64,000 nucleotides of DNA, taken from the NCBI RefSeq assembly GCF_002954585.1, contig NZ_MSCI01000001.1, forward strand, positions 868,001 through 932,000, in the 5' to 3' direction. The notes below the pieces were generated by a model, which saw only the letters and a list, made by a program, of their open reading frames with translations, did not search any database and had not been told where the DNA came from. Shown here one piece after another: positions 10,298 through 18,983 of this stretch; position 1 is the first letter of the stretch, and each line of letters begins with the position of its first letter. The translations under genes and the position numbers were made by a program. The stretch is from Vibrio chagasii (GTDB lineage: Bacteria > Pseudomonadota > Gammaproteobacteria > Enterobacterales > Vibrionaceae).

Positions 10298-11315
10298 CTT
10301 TGAATTTTTCTTTAATCGCTAGAATCTTAGGTAGATTTTCAAACAGCAATTCAACGATTCTAGGATCGAAATGTTTGCCCTTTTGCTCTTCAAACAAGGC
10401 CAGCGCTTCATCTACGCTCCAAGCTTTTTTATACGGTCTCTCTGCTGTCAGGGCATCAAACACATCCGCTACCGCTGCGATGCGCCCTACCAGAGGGATC
10501 TCCTCGCCTGCTATTTGATTTGGGTAGCCGCTTCCATCCCACTTTTCATGGTGATACTGCGCGACTTGAATAGCCATTCGCATCAATTTAGAGTCACTTT
10601 GCCTGCCGAGTATCTCAACACCGTATTCGACGTGCTTTTGCATGGTTGCCCATTCGTCAGCATCCAACTTACCTGGCTTGAGCAGCACGCTGTCAGGGAT
10701 ACCAATCTTACCAATGTCGTGCATCGGCGCTGCGTCTCTTAGGGTCTCGGCATCTTCGTCTGTCATGCCCAATGCCTTCGCCAATATTTCACAATAGTGG
10801 CTCATGCGCATAACGTGCATACCCGTTTCGTTATCTTTAAACTCCGCAGCTCGCCCAAGGATATTAAGAGTTTCCAACTTGCCTAAATTAATCTCTTTGG
10901 TCTTCTCTTTCACCTGACTAAACAACGCTCGCTGCTGGTTATACAAAGCGATGTGAGTCTTCACACGTTGCAGTGCGATTTCAGGAGTGATCGGCTTGGT
11001 CAGGTAATCAACAGCCCCCAGAGATAGCCCTTTTACCTCGGCTTCAGGGTCTATTTTGGCGGTCACAAAGATAATGGGAATATGCGCGGTATTCGGCTGT
11101 GCTTTTAGTTGTCGACACACTTCATACCCGTCAATATCGGGCATCATGATATCGAGGAGAATGAGGTCCGGCTGAGGAACCATCTTAGCTATTTTGATAC
11201 CGATAGTGCCGTTGATCGCGACCTTAACTTGATAGGTATCTTTGAGTATCGCCGTTAACACATCCAAATTGCTTGGGGTGTCATCTACTACTAACACTAT
11301 TGGTTTACGACTCAT
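10290..11315 (-). CDS. Response regulator with HD-GYP domain (predicted cyclic-di-GMP phosphodiesterase)
   Basis: 341 residues: an N-terminal receiver domain with acceptor D55 (LLDIMMPDIDGYE) and a C-terminal HD-GYP domain with the metal-binding H199-D200 pair (MHDIGKIGIPD), HHEKWDGSGYP and the DALTAERPYK motif. Proteins of this type (RpfG family) hydrolyse cyclic-di-GMP, and the catalytic signature looks intact. It is the first gene of a two-gene operon, with an 8-base overlap to the hybrid kinase. The likely flow is periplasmic ligand to kinase phosphorelay to this receiver, then a change in cyclic-di-GMP level affecting motility or biofilm; the output is inferred. GAGGT lies upstream of the ATG. 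Confidence 0.92.
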   Translation of the reverse strand: MSRKPIVLVVDDTPSNLDVLTAILKDTYQVKVAINGTIGIKIAKMVPQPDLILLDIMMPDIDGYEVCRQLKAQPNTAHIPIIFVTAKIDPEAEVKGLSLGAVDYLTKPITPEIALQRVKTHIALYNQQRALFSQVKEKTKEINLGKLETLNILGRAAEFKDNETGMHVMRMSHYCEILAKALGMTDEDAETLRDAAPMHDIGKIGIPDSVLLKPGKLDADEWATMQKHVEYGVEILGRQSDSKLMRMAIQVAQYHHEKWDGSGYPNQIAGEEIPLVGRIAAVADVFDALTAERPYKKAWSVDEALALFEEQKGKHFDPRIVELLFENLPKILAIKEKFKDE

Positions 11316-11502
11316 TGATACCTCGTATAAAAATCAAACAGTTATAACCCTAGTGTAGAACGTTTTTGGAATGCAAGGCACAAAAAATGGCAAGTGATTT
11401 TGAAAAATGAAGGGCAGATCTTCGAGTGACATCAAACTAACGATCATAAATATAGATGTCAAAAACTTGTCATGAAAGTTTATATGAAACAGTACGATTT
11501 TT

Positions 11503-12477
11503 TTAGCCAACAACTAACTGAGGACGAATCAAATCATACACAAACTTTTGTTCATCTGAGTGTTTAAATATCTGATGAATAACTCCTCCCGACATATGAG
11601 GGTGCCCACCTCCAAAACCAACACCCGTGTCATTTAGTGCTCGCCTCACAACGAGAGCCACATTGTTCTTCAAGCACTCAGAACGTAATGAAATGAAAGT
11701 CCTCTCACGATTCCTGGCACTAAGAACAACGACATCAATTTCATCGACAGTTAATAGAAAATCACCTAGTACCCCTAACATGTTTTTAGGGCATCCTTCA
11801 GGCAACGTAGCAAAAGCACAATTTCCCTCTTTGGTCATTGACTCAATCATCGAATCAAAAAACTTTAGTTCATGATACTCGACTTGATTTCTACAAATTC
11901 GATTGACCATATCCATATCAGAAAGGGATTGGAGCTGAAATAAAGCTTTAATATCCGGCTTACTCATTGCTCTCGTGAAATTAGCCGTATCGAATGTCAA
12001 CCCAACAAGCAAGGCCGTTGCAATTCTTTTTGGTATTGGCAATTTATAATAATTAAAATATTCCACCATGATTGTCGCGGTTGAACCGTAAGTCGGTCGA
12101 ATATCATCAAACCAGGTATATTTAGGGGCTACAACTTGATGGTGATCTATCACACCAACCTCAAGTCCAGGTAAATCAGTAACATTCTTCTCACCGATGC
12201 AACCGTCTACAACAATGATCTTATCATTAGGTTTCAAATCTAACAGGTGTGCTTTAGCAATCGGGATGTCGAGCCAAGCAATCAAGTTATGTAGAGATAC
12301 TCTATCTATAAAACCTTGGTAAGTTATGAGAGGTGAGAAGCCCTTTTTTCGAAGCAAATACGCAAGCGCGAATGCTGAGCCAACCGCATCATGATCTGGG
12401 AAATCATGGGCCTGAATGATCACCCTCTCACAACCATTTAAGCGCTCTAAAAACTCATCAAACAAAGAAACAGACAT
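11503..12477 (-). CDS. DHH/DHHA1-family phosphoesterase
   Basis: 324-residue cytosolic phosphoesterase of the DHH superfamily. The N-terminal motif DFPDHDAVGSA and the motif DHHQV are the metal-binding DHD and DHH signatures. The C-terminal DHHA1 part carries the glycine-rich GGGHPHMSGG substrate-binding motif. Relatives include nano-RNases and pAp phosphatases (NrnA), cyclic-di-nucleotide phosphodiesterases and exopolyphosphatase-like enzymes; which substrate applies cannot be decided here. Placement next to a cyclic-di-GMP regulator operon is suggestive only. AGAGGA sits upstream of the ATG. It appears to be monocistronic. Confidence 0.85.
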   Translation of the reverse strand: MSVSLFDEFLERLNGCERVIIQAHDFPDHDAVGSAFALAYLLRKKGFSPLITYQGFIDRVSLHNLIAWLDIPIAKAHLLDLKPNDKIIVVDGCIGEKNVTDLPGLEVGVIDHHQVVAPKYTWFDDIRPTYGSTATIMVEYFNYYKLPIPKRIATALLVGLTFDTANFTRAMSKPDIKALFQLQSLSDMDMVNRICRNQVEYHELKFFDSMIESMTKEGNCAFATLPEGCPKNMLGVLGDFLLTVDEIDVVVLSARNRERTFISLRSECLKNNVALVVRRALNDTGVGFGGGHPHMSGGVIHQIFKHSDEQKFVYDLIRPQLVVG

Positions 12478-12537
12478 AAATCCTCTAACCTTCTAATCCT
12501 TTCACTACACTCAAGAATATTTCTTCAACTTCAGATA

Positions 12538-12618
12538 TTAGCCTCCAATTTCGTCACCATGCTGAATCCCAATAAATATACCTACAGTAATAAGAGCGAA
12601 TACGATAATTTTTAACAT
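12538..12618 (-). CDS. Candidate 26-residue single-pass membrane peptide
   Basis: A short open frame encoding MLKIIVFALITVGIFIGIQ followed by a short polar tail HGDEIGG. A hydrophobic helix spans nearly the whole peptide, with one positive charge at the N end and acidic residues at the C end, as in known bacterial small membrane proteins. AGGTG lies 8-12 bases upstream of the ATG. It sits between the DHH gene (same strand, 60 bases downstream) and the divergent caspase operon. Nothing but its composition and the weak ribosome binding site supports it. Confidence 0.4.
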   Translation of the reverse strand: MLKIIVFALITVGIFIGIQHGDEIGG

Positions 12619-12867
12619 AAGACAAGCACCTATCATTAACATGAGTAATCAATTAGGAGTTAGAAACAAAAATTACTTTACTCTAAGCCTCTCAAACACA
12701 AAGCAATTAGGGAATACCAGTTCCAATTTACACAATACTTGCTCACATTTAACAAAACAAATATTGACTTATCTCTCACTTCGAAAATCTTGCAGTTGAG
12801 TGATATTCAACTCAGTTATATGTTCCAATGCTCATCTGACACTACTCTCATACGGAAGACTTATCTA

Positions 12868-14676
12868 ATGATACGGAACAGAATTGTCACGGGTATGTTA
12901 ATAGCGCTGGTGCCTTCACTAAGCTATGCCAATAATGACAATCAATTTGAGTTTTCACACTCCAAACAAGGAACCGTTTGCTCCTCCAGTCCTGATGTCT
13001 GGCTTTTAGGAGGAGAGCTACAGGTTGATGCCCCTATAACACTGAATGGTAACGTTATTACGCGGCTTGGTAATACTGAGCTAACAAACCAATTGAACTC
13101 AATCACAGGTGCCTCCTCATCTAAAGAGCAACATTACATGACTCAAGCGATAGGATGTATTCAAGCAGAAGATCCCATTTCTCTTGTCGGTGCTGTTGCA
13201 TCGCTTTACGAAGCTCAATATACATCATTGAGTAGTAGTGATATCCCGGCTCCAATACCAGAACCAGATTTACCGAAAGCTCCAGAGATCGTAAAAGATC
13301 AATTTGAGACTAAAATACAATTTGAACAACGCGTCGAAAAACTACGTACACAGCGACAACAAGAGATAGCAGATATACAACAAAAATATCGTCAACAAGT
13401 TGAAGCTCGAAATGAGAAAATTCGAGAGCTACAAGAGGCCGCAGATTCTCGAAAAGGTAATTTGGAAGCCAAAAAAACCCAATTAGTCGCAAGTGCGTTT
13501 AGAGACGTAATGGGCAAGCCTGTTGTTACGACAAAAAGCTATGATGCAGAAAATCAACAAATGCATTTATTGTTTAAAGCATCGAATCAAAACTATCAAC
13601 GTGACATCATTCTAAACGTACCTCTAGATCAAGCTCGTGATGTTTTCAATAACATTGATAAATTAGACCTAGCGCTGACGTACTCTTACGACGAAAGCCA
13701 ATTAGAGCTCATAAATATCAGAGGCAAATACAACGAAGCTCAGTTTTCAGGTGATGTAGCACAAAGCAACTATCAACCAGAAGCTCTTAGTGTTGTTCTC
13801 AATAATGGACCAAACCGAGCAGCCACTCCTGGCCTAGAAATGCAAAACCCTAACCTGATCGATGCTTTCGAAGTCGATTCACGTCTTTCGGCAACCGACA
13901 GCACCGCTGCTGATGAGTTAAAACAACTATTGAATGGTTTTGTTCCCGTAGAAAGTAATTCTTCAAACTGGTTCTTTAACCTATCTATCGAAGATTACGC
14001 AAACTCGGATCAAGTAGCCTTTGCACGTAGCAGCGGCGAAGTAATGTCTGACGTTGCGACAAAAGTGCTTGGTGTGCCTGAACGACATGTCTACGAGTTA
14101 ATTGACCGTGATGCAACCAGTGGTGCTATTAAAGATAAGTTGCGATTGATGTTGGATAACGTCGATGAAGGCGATACGGTTTACTTCTACTACAGTGGAC
14201 ACGGTATCCCTGCGATTCCGGATAATGACCCTTACATTCTTCCGCAAGATAAGATCCCTGACTACATAACTGATGATGAATTCTTCAAACTCGACAATCT
14301 CTACAAAACACTTTCTGCCAGTAAAGCAGGCAAGATTGTCGTTATGGTGGATAGTTGCTTCAGCGGTGCCACTGATGGCGTATCTGTAATCAAGGGGGTT
14401 GCAGCTTCAAGGTTAGCACCTAAAAAAGTCAGCATTGACCCTGAGCGCATGGTTGTTATCACAGCTGGCCGAGATAAAGAATACTCCAACATGTATCAAG
14501 AGAAACGTCATCGCCTCTTTAGTTATTACCTCATGAAGTCAATGATCGAAGGCAATAAAGATGTTGGCACTCTGTATCAGGACGTCTATGACAAAGTTAA
14601 ATCTGCATCTTTCGAAATGGGTGATCTAAAACGCCAGCATCCAACGATTACCGGCAACCAGACAATTTCACTTTAA
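12868..14676 (+). CDS. Exported caspase-family (C14-like) protease
   Basis: About 602 residues from the ATG at 12868, which follows GGAAGA and begins a clear signal peptide (MIRNRIVTGMLIALVPSLSYA). Upstream TTG extensions lack support. The middle part (residues ~125-210) is proline- then Glu/Lys/Gln-rich and predicted coiled coil. The C-terminal domain is a caspase-type hydrolase with the catalytic dyad visible: H445 in YYSGHG and C497 in VDSCFSG. Bacterial members (orthocaspases) usually cut after basic residues. Export to the periplasm is inferred from the signal peptide. It is the first gene of a six-gene run ending in a terminator at 18966. The physiological substrate is unknown; neighbours suggest an envelope role. 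Confidence 0.85.
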   Translation: MIRNRIVTGMLIALVPSLSYANNDNQFEFSHSKQGTVCSSSPDVWLLGGELQVDAPITLNGNVITRLGNTELTNQLNSITGASSSKEQHYMTQAIGCIQAEDPISLVGAVASLYEAQYTSLSSSDIPAPIPEPDLPKAPEIVKDQFETKIQFEQRVEKLRTQRQQEIADIQQKYRQQVEARNEKIRELQEAADSRKGNLEAKKTQLVASAFRDVMGKPVVTTKSYDAENQQMHLLFKASNQNYQRDIILNVPLDQARDVFNNIDKLDLALTYSYDESQLELINIRGKYNEAQFSGDVAQSNYQPEALSVVLNNGPNRAATPGLEMQNPNLIDAFEVDSRLSATDSTAADELKQLLNGFVPVESNSSNWFFNLSIEDYANSDQVAFARSSGEVMSDVATKVLGVPERHVYELIDRDATSGAIKDKLRLMLDNVDEGDTVYFYYSGHGIPAIPDNDPYILPQDKIPDYITDDEFFKLDNLYKTLSASKAGKIVVMVDSCFSGATDGVSVIKGVAASRLAPKKVSIDPERMVVITAGRDKEYSNMYQEKRHRLFSYYLMKSMIEGNKDVGTLYQDVYDKVKSASFEMGDLKRQHPTITGNQTISL

Positions 14677-14710
14677 CTCATTACCAAAACATTGATTAAG
14701 GCTTATATCC

Positions 14711-15373
14711 ATGTTTAACAAAACAATTCTAGCAACATCAGCACTTTTAATTACATCAACGGCCTTCGCTGCAGATATAGAAAACTCTAATCTAGATATC
14801 GCATTCCAAGGCGCACATTTCCAAGGTGCTGGTAACCAAGTAACCATGTTACGCGTACCAGTAACTAATAAGGACACAGGGCAAACTCAATTCTTTGATA
14901 TGAGTGCTGAGTTCGCAGCGGACAAAAATGGCAACCTCATATTCAAAAATATGAGCTCTATAAAATCAGTTGCTTTTTCAAGTGCTAACCAATTGATTGC
15001 GGGACACTACCTAGACACTAACAATTGTAGTTGGTTTGTAGAAGGGCCATCAGTTACATCAAATGGAAGATCTAGTTGGAGCTTTTTTAAACCAGCCAAT
15101 AATATTGGTTGTAAAAACTCCGATCAGCGTTCTGGTCAAGTACTAAGTGGACCGTTAGAAAATAATCAACTAGCTATTACTCAATCAAATACCTACGAAA
15201 AGATTGTTAAAACTTCAGAAGGAAACCTTAATTACGGTGTATATCGTGGAAGCTACATTATGTCAGCAGTTCAAACTGGAAGAAGTATTGCAATTAATAT
15301 CTATGATAAGTACGGACTAGATGGTAGTTGGACAATAATGGAAGCGCCAAACCCTGGTAAAAAAGAAGATTAA
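14711..15373 (+). CDS. Secreted protein of unknown function, caspase operon gene 2
   Basis: 220 residues with a cleavable signal peptide (MFNKTILATSALLITSTAFA, then ADIENS). The mature part is about 200 residues, rich in Asn, Ser and Gly, with only two cysteines (in NNCSW and NIGCKN) that could form a disulfide in the periplasm. I recognise no family. The gene starts 34 bases after the caspase stop, with AAGG upstream, and its stop overlaps the next ATG by one base (TAATG), so translation of the two is coupled. Co-transcription with the caspase is likely. Confidence 0.75.
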   Translation: MFNKTILATSALLITSTAFAADIENSNLDIAFQGAHFQGAGNQVTMLRVPVTNKDTGQTQFFDMSAEFAADKNGNLIFKNMSSIKSVAFSSANQLIAGHYLDTNNCSWFVEGPSVTSNGRSSWSFFKPANNIGCKNSDQRSGQVLSGPLENNQLAITQSNTYEKIVKTSEGNLNYGVYRGSYIMSAVQTGRSIAINIYDKYGLDGSWTIMEAPNPGKKED

Positions 15374-16347
15374 TGAAAACTCTAGCTCTAATCACCTCGC
15401 TATCGAGTGCATGTGCTTTTGCCTCCCCATCTTGGTACGGGGAGGTACCACTTGATACTAATTTAAGTTATGGCTTTGGCCAAGGTAGCACCTATCAACA
15501 AGCCAAAGATGCAGCCTATCATGACTTAGCCAAAAGTGTTGAAAACCGAGTAGTAAGTAAAACAATCAGTTCAAAATCGTTTGAAAATGGTGAATTAAAG
15601 AAATCCGCAGCATCCCACAAAGAATCTATAACTAGCGTGGTGTTTAGGAACAATGTCACGATTATCAACAGCGAACAGCTCAATAATCAATTCTATGTAC
15701 AAGTGGAATATGACCCTAAGTCATTCGCACAAAAGCTAGCAGATTGGCTTAAACAGTCCCAGTGTCAGAGTGACTTACACCCATACTGGACAGAAACTAC
15801 AATGCTACAAAACTGGGTGGAACAACATCAATGCCTACCCAATATCAGTATTGAACGGTTCGCTGGAGGCTGGCAGCTTACCAATAGCTCAGGGCATCTA
15901 GTACTACCCGAAAGCCAATACAACTACCTTTTTTTCAATCATTCAGCAAAAAGTCTAAATATTCGCTCTACTAAAAGACGTCTGACAGCTGGTGATAATT
16001 ACTTTATCAGACTAGAAGCAAACCAAGCCGGTTATCTATCTTTATTTCAAGTTTATGAAGACGGTAGCACTGGTGTATTAGTCGAAAATAAACAAGTTAT
16101 TAATGGTGACTCTATCGAGTTTCCCGATAGAAAAATGTATGACGGCATCGAAGCACTGCTAAATGAAGGTCAAGAAACTTACGATACTAATATTGCATTA
16201 CTCTGCCCCTCTGAAATAGACACATCTCGATTTGAGATACTAGATGAGTCTCGCTTATCAACTGACACCCCTGGCTTTGGTTTGATCCTTAAATACCTAG
16301 ATGAATGCGAATTTGTCATGGAGAGACTCTCCATAGAGAAAGCCTAG
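15373..16347 (+). CDS. LPP20-like / DUF4384 exported protein, caspase operon gene 3
   Basis: 324 residues, with a signal peptide ending near ACAFA. Residues ~20-120 (SWYGEVP, YGFGQGSTYQQAKDAAYHDLAKSV) match the LPP20-type fold found in many surface lipoproteins. Residues ~200-290 (YFIRLEANQAGYLSLFQVYE, DGSTGVL) match DUF4384, a small domain often linked to exported protease or kinase proteins. No lipobox is visible, so it is predicted to be soluble in the periplasm. It is coupled to the upstream gene by a one-base overlap. Confidence 0.75.
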   Translation: MKTLALITSLSSACAFASPSWYGEVPLDTNLSYGFGQGSTYQQAKDAAYHDLAKSVENRVVSKTISSKSFENGELKKSAASHKESITSVVFRNNVTIINSEQLNNQFYVQVEYDPKSFAQKLADWLKQSQCQSDLHPYWTETTMLQNWVEQHQCLPNISIERFAGGWQLTNSSGHLVLPESQYNYLFFNHSAKSLNIRSTKRRLTAGDNYFIRLEANQAGYLSLFQVYEDGSTGVLVENKQVINGDSIEFPDRKMYDGIEALLNEGQETYDTNIALLCPSEIDTSRFEILDESRLSTDTPGFGLILKYLDECEFVMERLSIEKA

Positions 16348-16370
16348 CAACCTATTATCAAGGAAAAGAT

Positions 16371-17594
16371 ATGAAAAAAACGTTTTGGCAGATCTCCCCA
16401 CTTGCAATTTTGCTTACAAGTTGTGTTGCTTCTGCCGATAGCCTAAAAGAAGCTTGTCAACTCTCAATAAGCGAACAAAGTTGTCCTAGCGTCGAGCATT
16501 TCATCAATCGACCATTCGAGGCAAAAGACGAGTTCGAAAAATTCAAACTTTGTGGTGAAGCTCAATATGACATTTACAAAGTTCAGAAAAACTGTGAGTT
16601 TGACCAATACGTGGCGCAAGCTCAGGAGAAGTTTAATGAGTTTAAAAGTGAAGTTTCAAAGTCTTGGGATAACCCAACCTTCAGTGACCAATTTAAATGG
16701 GTAAGCTATAGCCCATCTTTGCAATTAAAGCGTGAGGTTAACTTCGAGAAGAACATCATTCAAGTAACCACTATCTCTGGAGAAACTACCTCTATTGAAG
16801 AACTCAAAGAAGAGATTATACAAACGTCAAAGTTAACTATAGGACAAGCTCAGAAAGCAGACGCCTACACTTCAGAACTCATCGACGCAACCGATGTACA
16901 GAAACTGAGTGAAAAAACCTTTTTGCCCGTTGCCGACTCACCAGAAGTTCAAGAGCAAGAGTTAGGTAAAGCTCTTGATGATATTGCCATCACCAAAACA
17001 AAAGATACGAAAGGCAATACCGTTCTTAAAGCTGTAATTGCTTTCCCACCTAGCTGGCTAAACCGCAAAGAACAACGCTTCTTTGAAACCGTTGAGGTGT
17101 ACGCAGAGAAATACAAACTCGAACCAGAATTCGTTTTATCCATCATCAAGACAGAGAGTGCTTTCGACCCAACAGCAGTGTCTCACGTCCCTGCTTTTGG
17201 GCTGATGCAAATCGTACCTAGCTCTGCAGGCTTAGACGCTACCGACTTTCTTTTTGGGGAGCAGAAGTTACTCAAGAAAGAGTATCTATTTGACCCAGAA
17301 AAAAACATCGAGGTAGGGACAGCATACCTACATCTACTTCGCTCTAAATATTTCAAAGGTGTCAAAGATGAGACAAGCCTAAAGTACTGTATAACTGCAG
17401 CATACAACGGTGGAATGGGCCCTATTTATCGTATTTTTGGTGGCAAACGTTCTGTTGCGATCAAAAATATTAACCAACTCGCTCCAAAGCAAGTCTTCCA
17501 GACAATACAAGAAAAGCACTCTGCAGCAGAAACACGCAATTACTTGAAAAAAGTAAGCAAAGCAGAAATGAATTACGAAAAGAATATGATTTAA
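16371..17594 (+). CDS. MltC-like lytic transglycosylase (SLT domain), predicted lipoprotein
   Basis: 407 residues from the ATG at 16371, preceded by AAGGA; the longer frame overlapping gene 3 is rejected. The N terminus has a lipobox (LLTSC, Cys18), predicting an outer-membrane-anchored lipoprotein. Residues ~240-390 form a soluble-lytic-transglycosylase domain: YAEKYKLEPEFVLSIIKTES with catalytic E262, AFGLMQIVP and AAYNGG. The middle segment (KGNTVLKAVIAFPPSW) resembles the N-terminal domain of MltC, but the protein is longer than E. coli MltC (about 359 residues). It would cut peptidoglycan glycan strands into anhydro-muropeptides. Its place in a caspase operon is unusual. Confidence 0.85.
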   Translation: MKKTFWQISPLAILLTSCVASADSLKEACQLSISEQSCPSVEHFINRPFEAKDEFEKFKLCGEAQYDIYKVQKNCEFDQYVAQAQEKFNEFKSEVSKSWDNPTFSDQFKWVSYSPSLQLKREVNFEKNIIQVTTISGETTSIEELKEEIIQTSKLTIGQAQKADAYTSELIDATDVQKLSEKTFLPVADSPEVQEQELGKALDDIAITKTKDTKGNTVLKAVIAFPPSWLNRKEQRFFETVEVYAEKYKLEPEFVLSIIKTESAFDPTAVSHVPAFGLMQIVPSSAGLDATDFLFGEQKLLKKEYLFDPEKNIEVGTAYLHLLRSKYFKGVKDETSLKYCITAAYNGGMGPIYRIFGGKRSVAIKNINQLAPKQVFQTIQEKHSAAETRNYLKKVSKAEMNYEKNMI

Positions 17595-17603
17595 GGAATG
17601 AAC

Positions 17604-18056
17604 ATGAAAAAGACACTACTTTTTGCTGCGATCGCTACTATGTCCTTTCAAACTATAGCGGAAACCGAATTTCCAAGTTGGCGCATGAACCCTCAATCCG
17701 ACTTACCTGAAGGCTTAATTGCTGGTGTAGCTTGCGTTGAAAGTATGGGAGATATGACTCTCGATATGGATATCGCGTCGATGGAAGCGCGTGCTTCTCT
17801 AGCTGCATCATTAGAAGCAATGGTACAAAAAGAACTAGATACAAACCGCACAACCGACAAAAAGAAAATTGTCACTGCAGACCGCAAAGATACTGTTGTT
17901 ACAACATCCATCACAGCGAAATCAACGACAAAACAACTTACGAACCAGTTAATGAAATTTACTTGGGTTACTGAGACGGTATCAGTAGAAAAGGATGTTG
18001 ACGAATATCTGTGCACACGAGTAGTCGCTCGAACGCCTCAAATTGTTACGGAGTAA
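17604..18056 (+). CDS. Small exported LPP20-like protein, caspase operon gene 5
   Basis: 150 residues. I prefer the ATG at 17604 over the one at 17598 because the AAGGA at 17593-17597 is then at a proper distance. It has a signal peptide (MKKTLLFAAIATMSFQTIAE). The mature part begins FPSWRMNP, then GLIAGVACVES and a helix with repeated Ala (SMEARASLAASLEAMVQ), the pattern of LPP20-type proteins and like the N-terminal half of operon gene 3. Two cysteines (in GVACVES and EYLCTRV) could form a disulfide. Function unknown. Confidence 0.75.
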   Translation: MKKTLLFAAIATMSFQTIAETEFPSWRMNPQSDLPEGLIAGVACVESMGDMTLDMDIASMEARASLAASLEAMVQKELDTNRTTDKKKIVTADRKDTVVTTSITAKSTTKQLTNQLMKFTWVTETVSVEKDVDEYLCTRVVARTPQIVTE

Positions 18057-18065
18057 GGTGTAGTG

Positions 18066-18890
18066 ATGCCAGAACAAGTTTTGCCTGCCTCTCTTGAAAA
18101 AGCAGAAGCAGAACCAAAAGAGAACAAGCCCAATGCTCAAGAGCCACCAGTCAAAGAAGAAAAAGATATTCTTGAAAGGCTTAGAGACAATACACCAAAC
18201 TCTATTCTTGCTATCGTTGCTCTGATCATAGCTGGAGGACAATTCAACGATGCAATAGATATGGGGAGCAAAGGCTGGGATTTAATCGTTTCTAATTTTT
18301 CAGATTCTCCATCTAACAATCGCCTTTCGGAAATCTACATCAGAGCTTCTAGCGGTATTTTGGAAGAGACGTTTGGTTCTCCGGTGTACACCAAAATGTC
18401 GAATGGTGAAATGCAAATTAAGTATTACAAAGACAAGAAGTTTATTCTTTCTGCAATTACGTCCAACGATACCATTGACGCATTTCTGGTCTTCCCGAAA
18501 CCAGATTTTGTCGCAGATGTTAAGTATCATGCTGGTGGTAACGACTATCTAAACTCTAGCTTCTCTTCATCGTCAAACGAAAGTCGAGCAACCTCTAATA
18601 TTGCACGAACTGGGAATTATTATATAGAAGAGTCGGAAGGAGGTCGCTACGAATTACTTTACCATTCTGTTGGCGGTTATAGTGAGTACCTATCTCCACT
18701 ATCGGCTCAACAACTAAAGTTGCTCGCAGATTACAATGACAAGTTGATAATGGAAGAAAATACACAAGGCTCTTTATCAAAGTTACGTCAACAGCTTAGT
18801 CCCAACTTCTATGGCTATACAACTCTAGACTTAGAATCGTTAGCTCCAGCTATTTTGACGAAATTGGAGTATGAACTAATCACCAATTAA
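18066..18890 (+). CDS. Membrane-anchored protein of unknown function, caspase operon gene 6
   Basis: 274 residues from ATG 18066 (AAGG at 18055-18058); GTG at 18063 is an alternative. It has a charged proline-rich N-terminal ~45 residues, one hydrophobic helix (~48-65, SILAIVALIIAGGQ), then ~200 residues with mixed alpha/beta character. There is no cleavable signal, so the topology is probably N-in with the C-terminal domain in the periplasm. I do not recognise a well-described family. It is the last gene of the caspase operon, starting 9 bases after the previous stop and followed by a terminator. It could anchor the complex in the inner membrane; that is inference. Confidence 0.7.
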   Translation: MPEQVLPASLEKAEAEPKENKPNAQEPPVKEEKDILERLRDNTPNSILAIVALIIAGGQFNDAIDMGSKGWDLIVSNFSDSPSNNRLSEIYIRASSGILEETFGSPVYTKMSNGEMQIKYYKDKKFILSAITSNDTIDAFLVFPKPDFVADVKYHAGGNDYLNSSFSSSSNESRATSNIARTGNYYIEESEGGRYELLYHSVGGYSEYLSPLSAQQLKLLADYNDKLIMEENTQGSLSKLRQQLSPNFYGYTTLDLESLAPAILTKLEYELITN

Positions 18891-18938
18891 TCTATGCGTA
18901 TTGATATATGTATAGTTTTGTTACTTACGAACGAATAA

Positions 18939-18966
18939 TAAGAGCTCCCCATATAGGAGCTCTTTT
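18939..18966 (+). terminator. Terminator of the caspase operon
   Basis: The perfect stem AAGAGCTCC / GGAGCTCTT with loop CCATATA is followed by TTTT. Converging vctC ends 18 bases away, so it likely works in both directions. Confidence 0.85.
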
Positions 18967-18983
18967 CGCTTGCGATAGACTGA

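Noticed and set aside
12739..12867. Upstream TTG extension of the caspase gene
   Set aside because: It would bury the signal peptide 44 residues inside the protein; the ATG at 12868 has a ribosome binding site.
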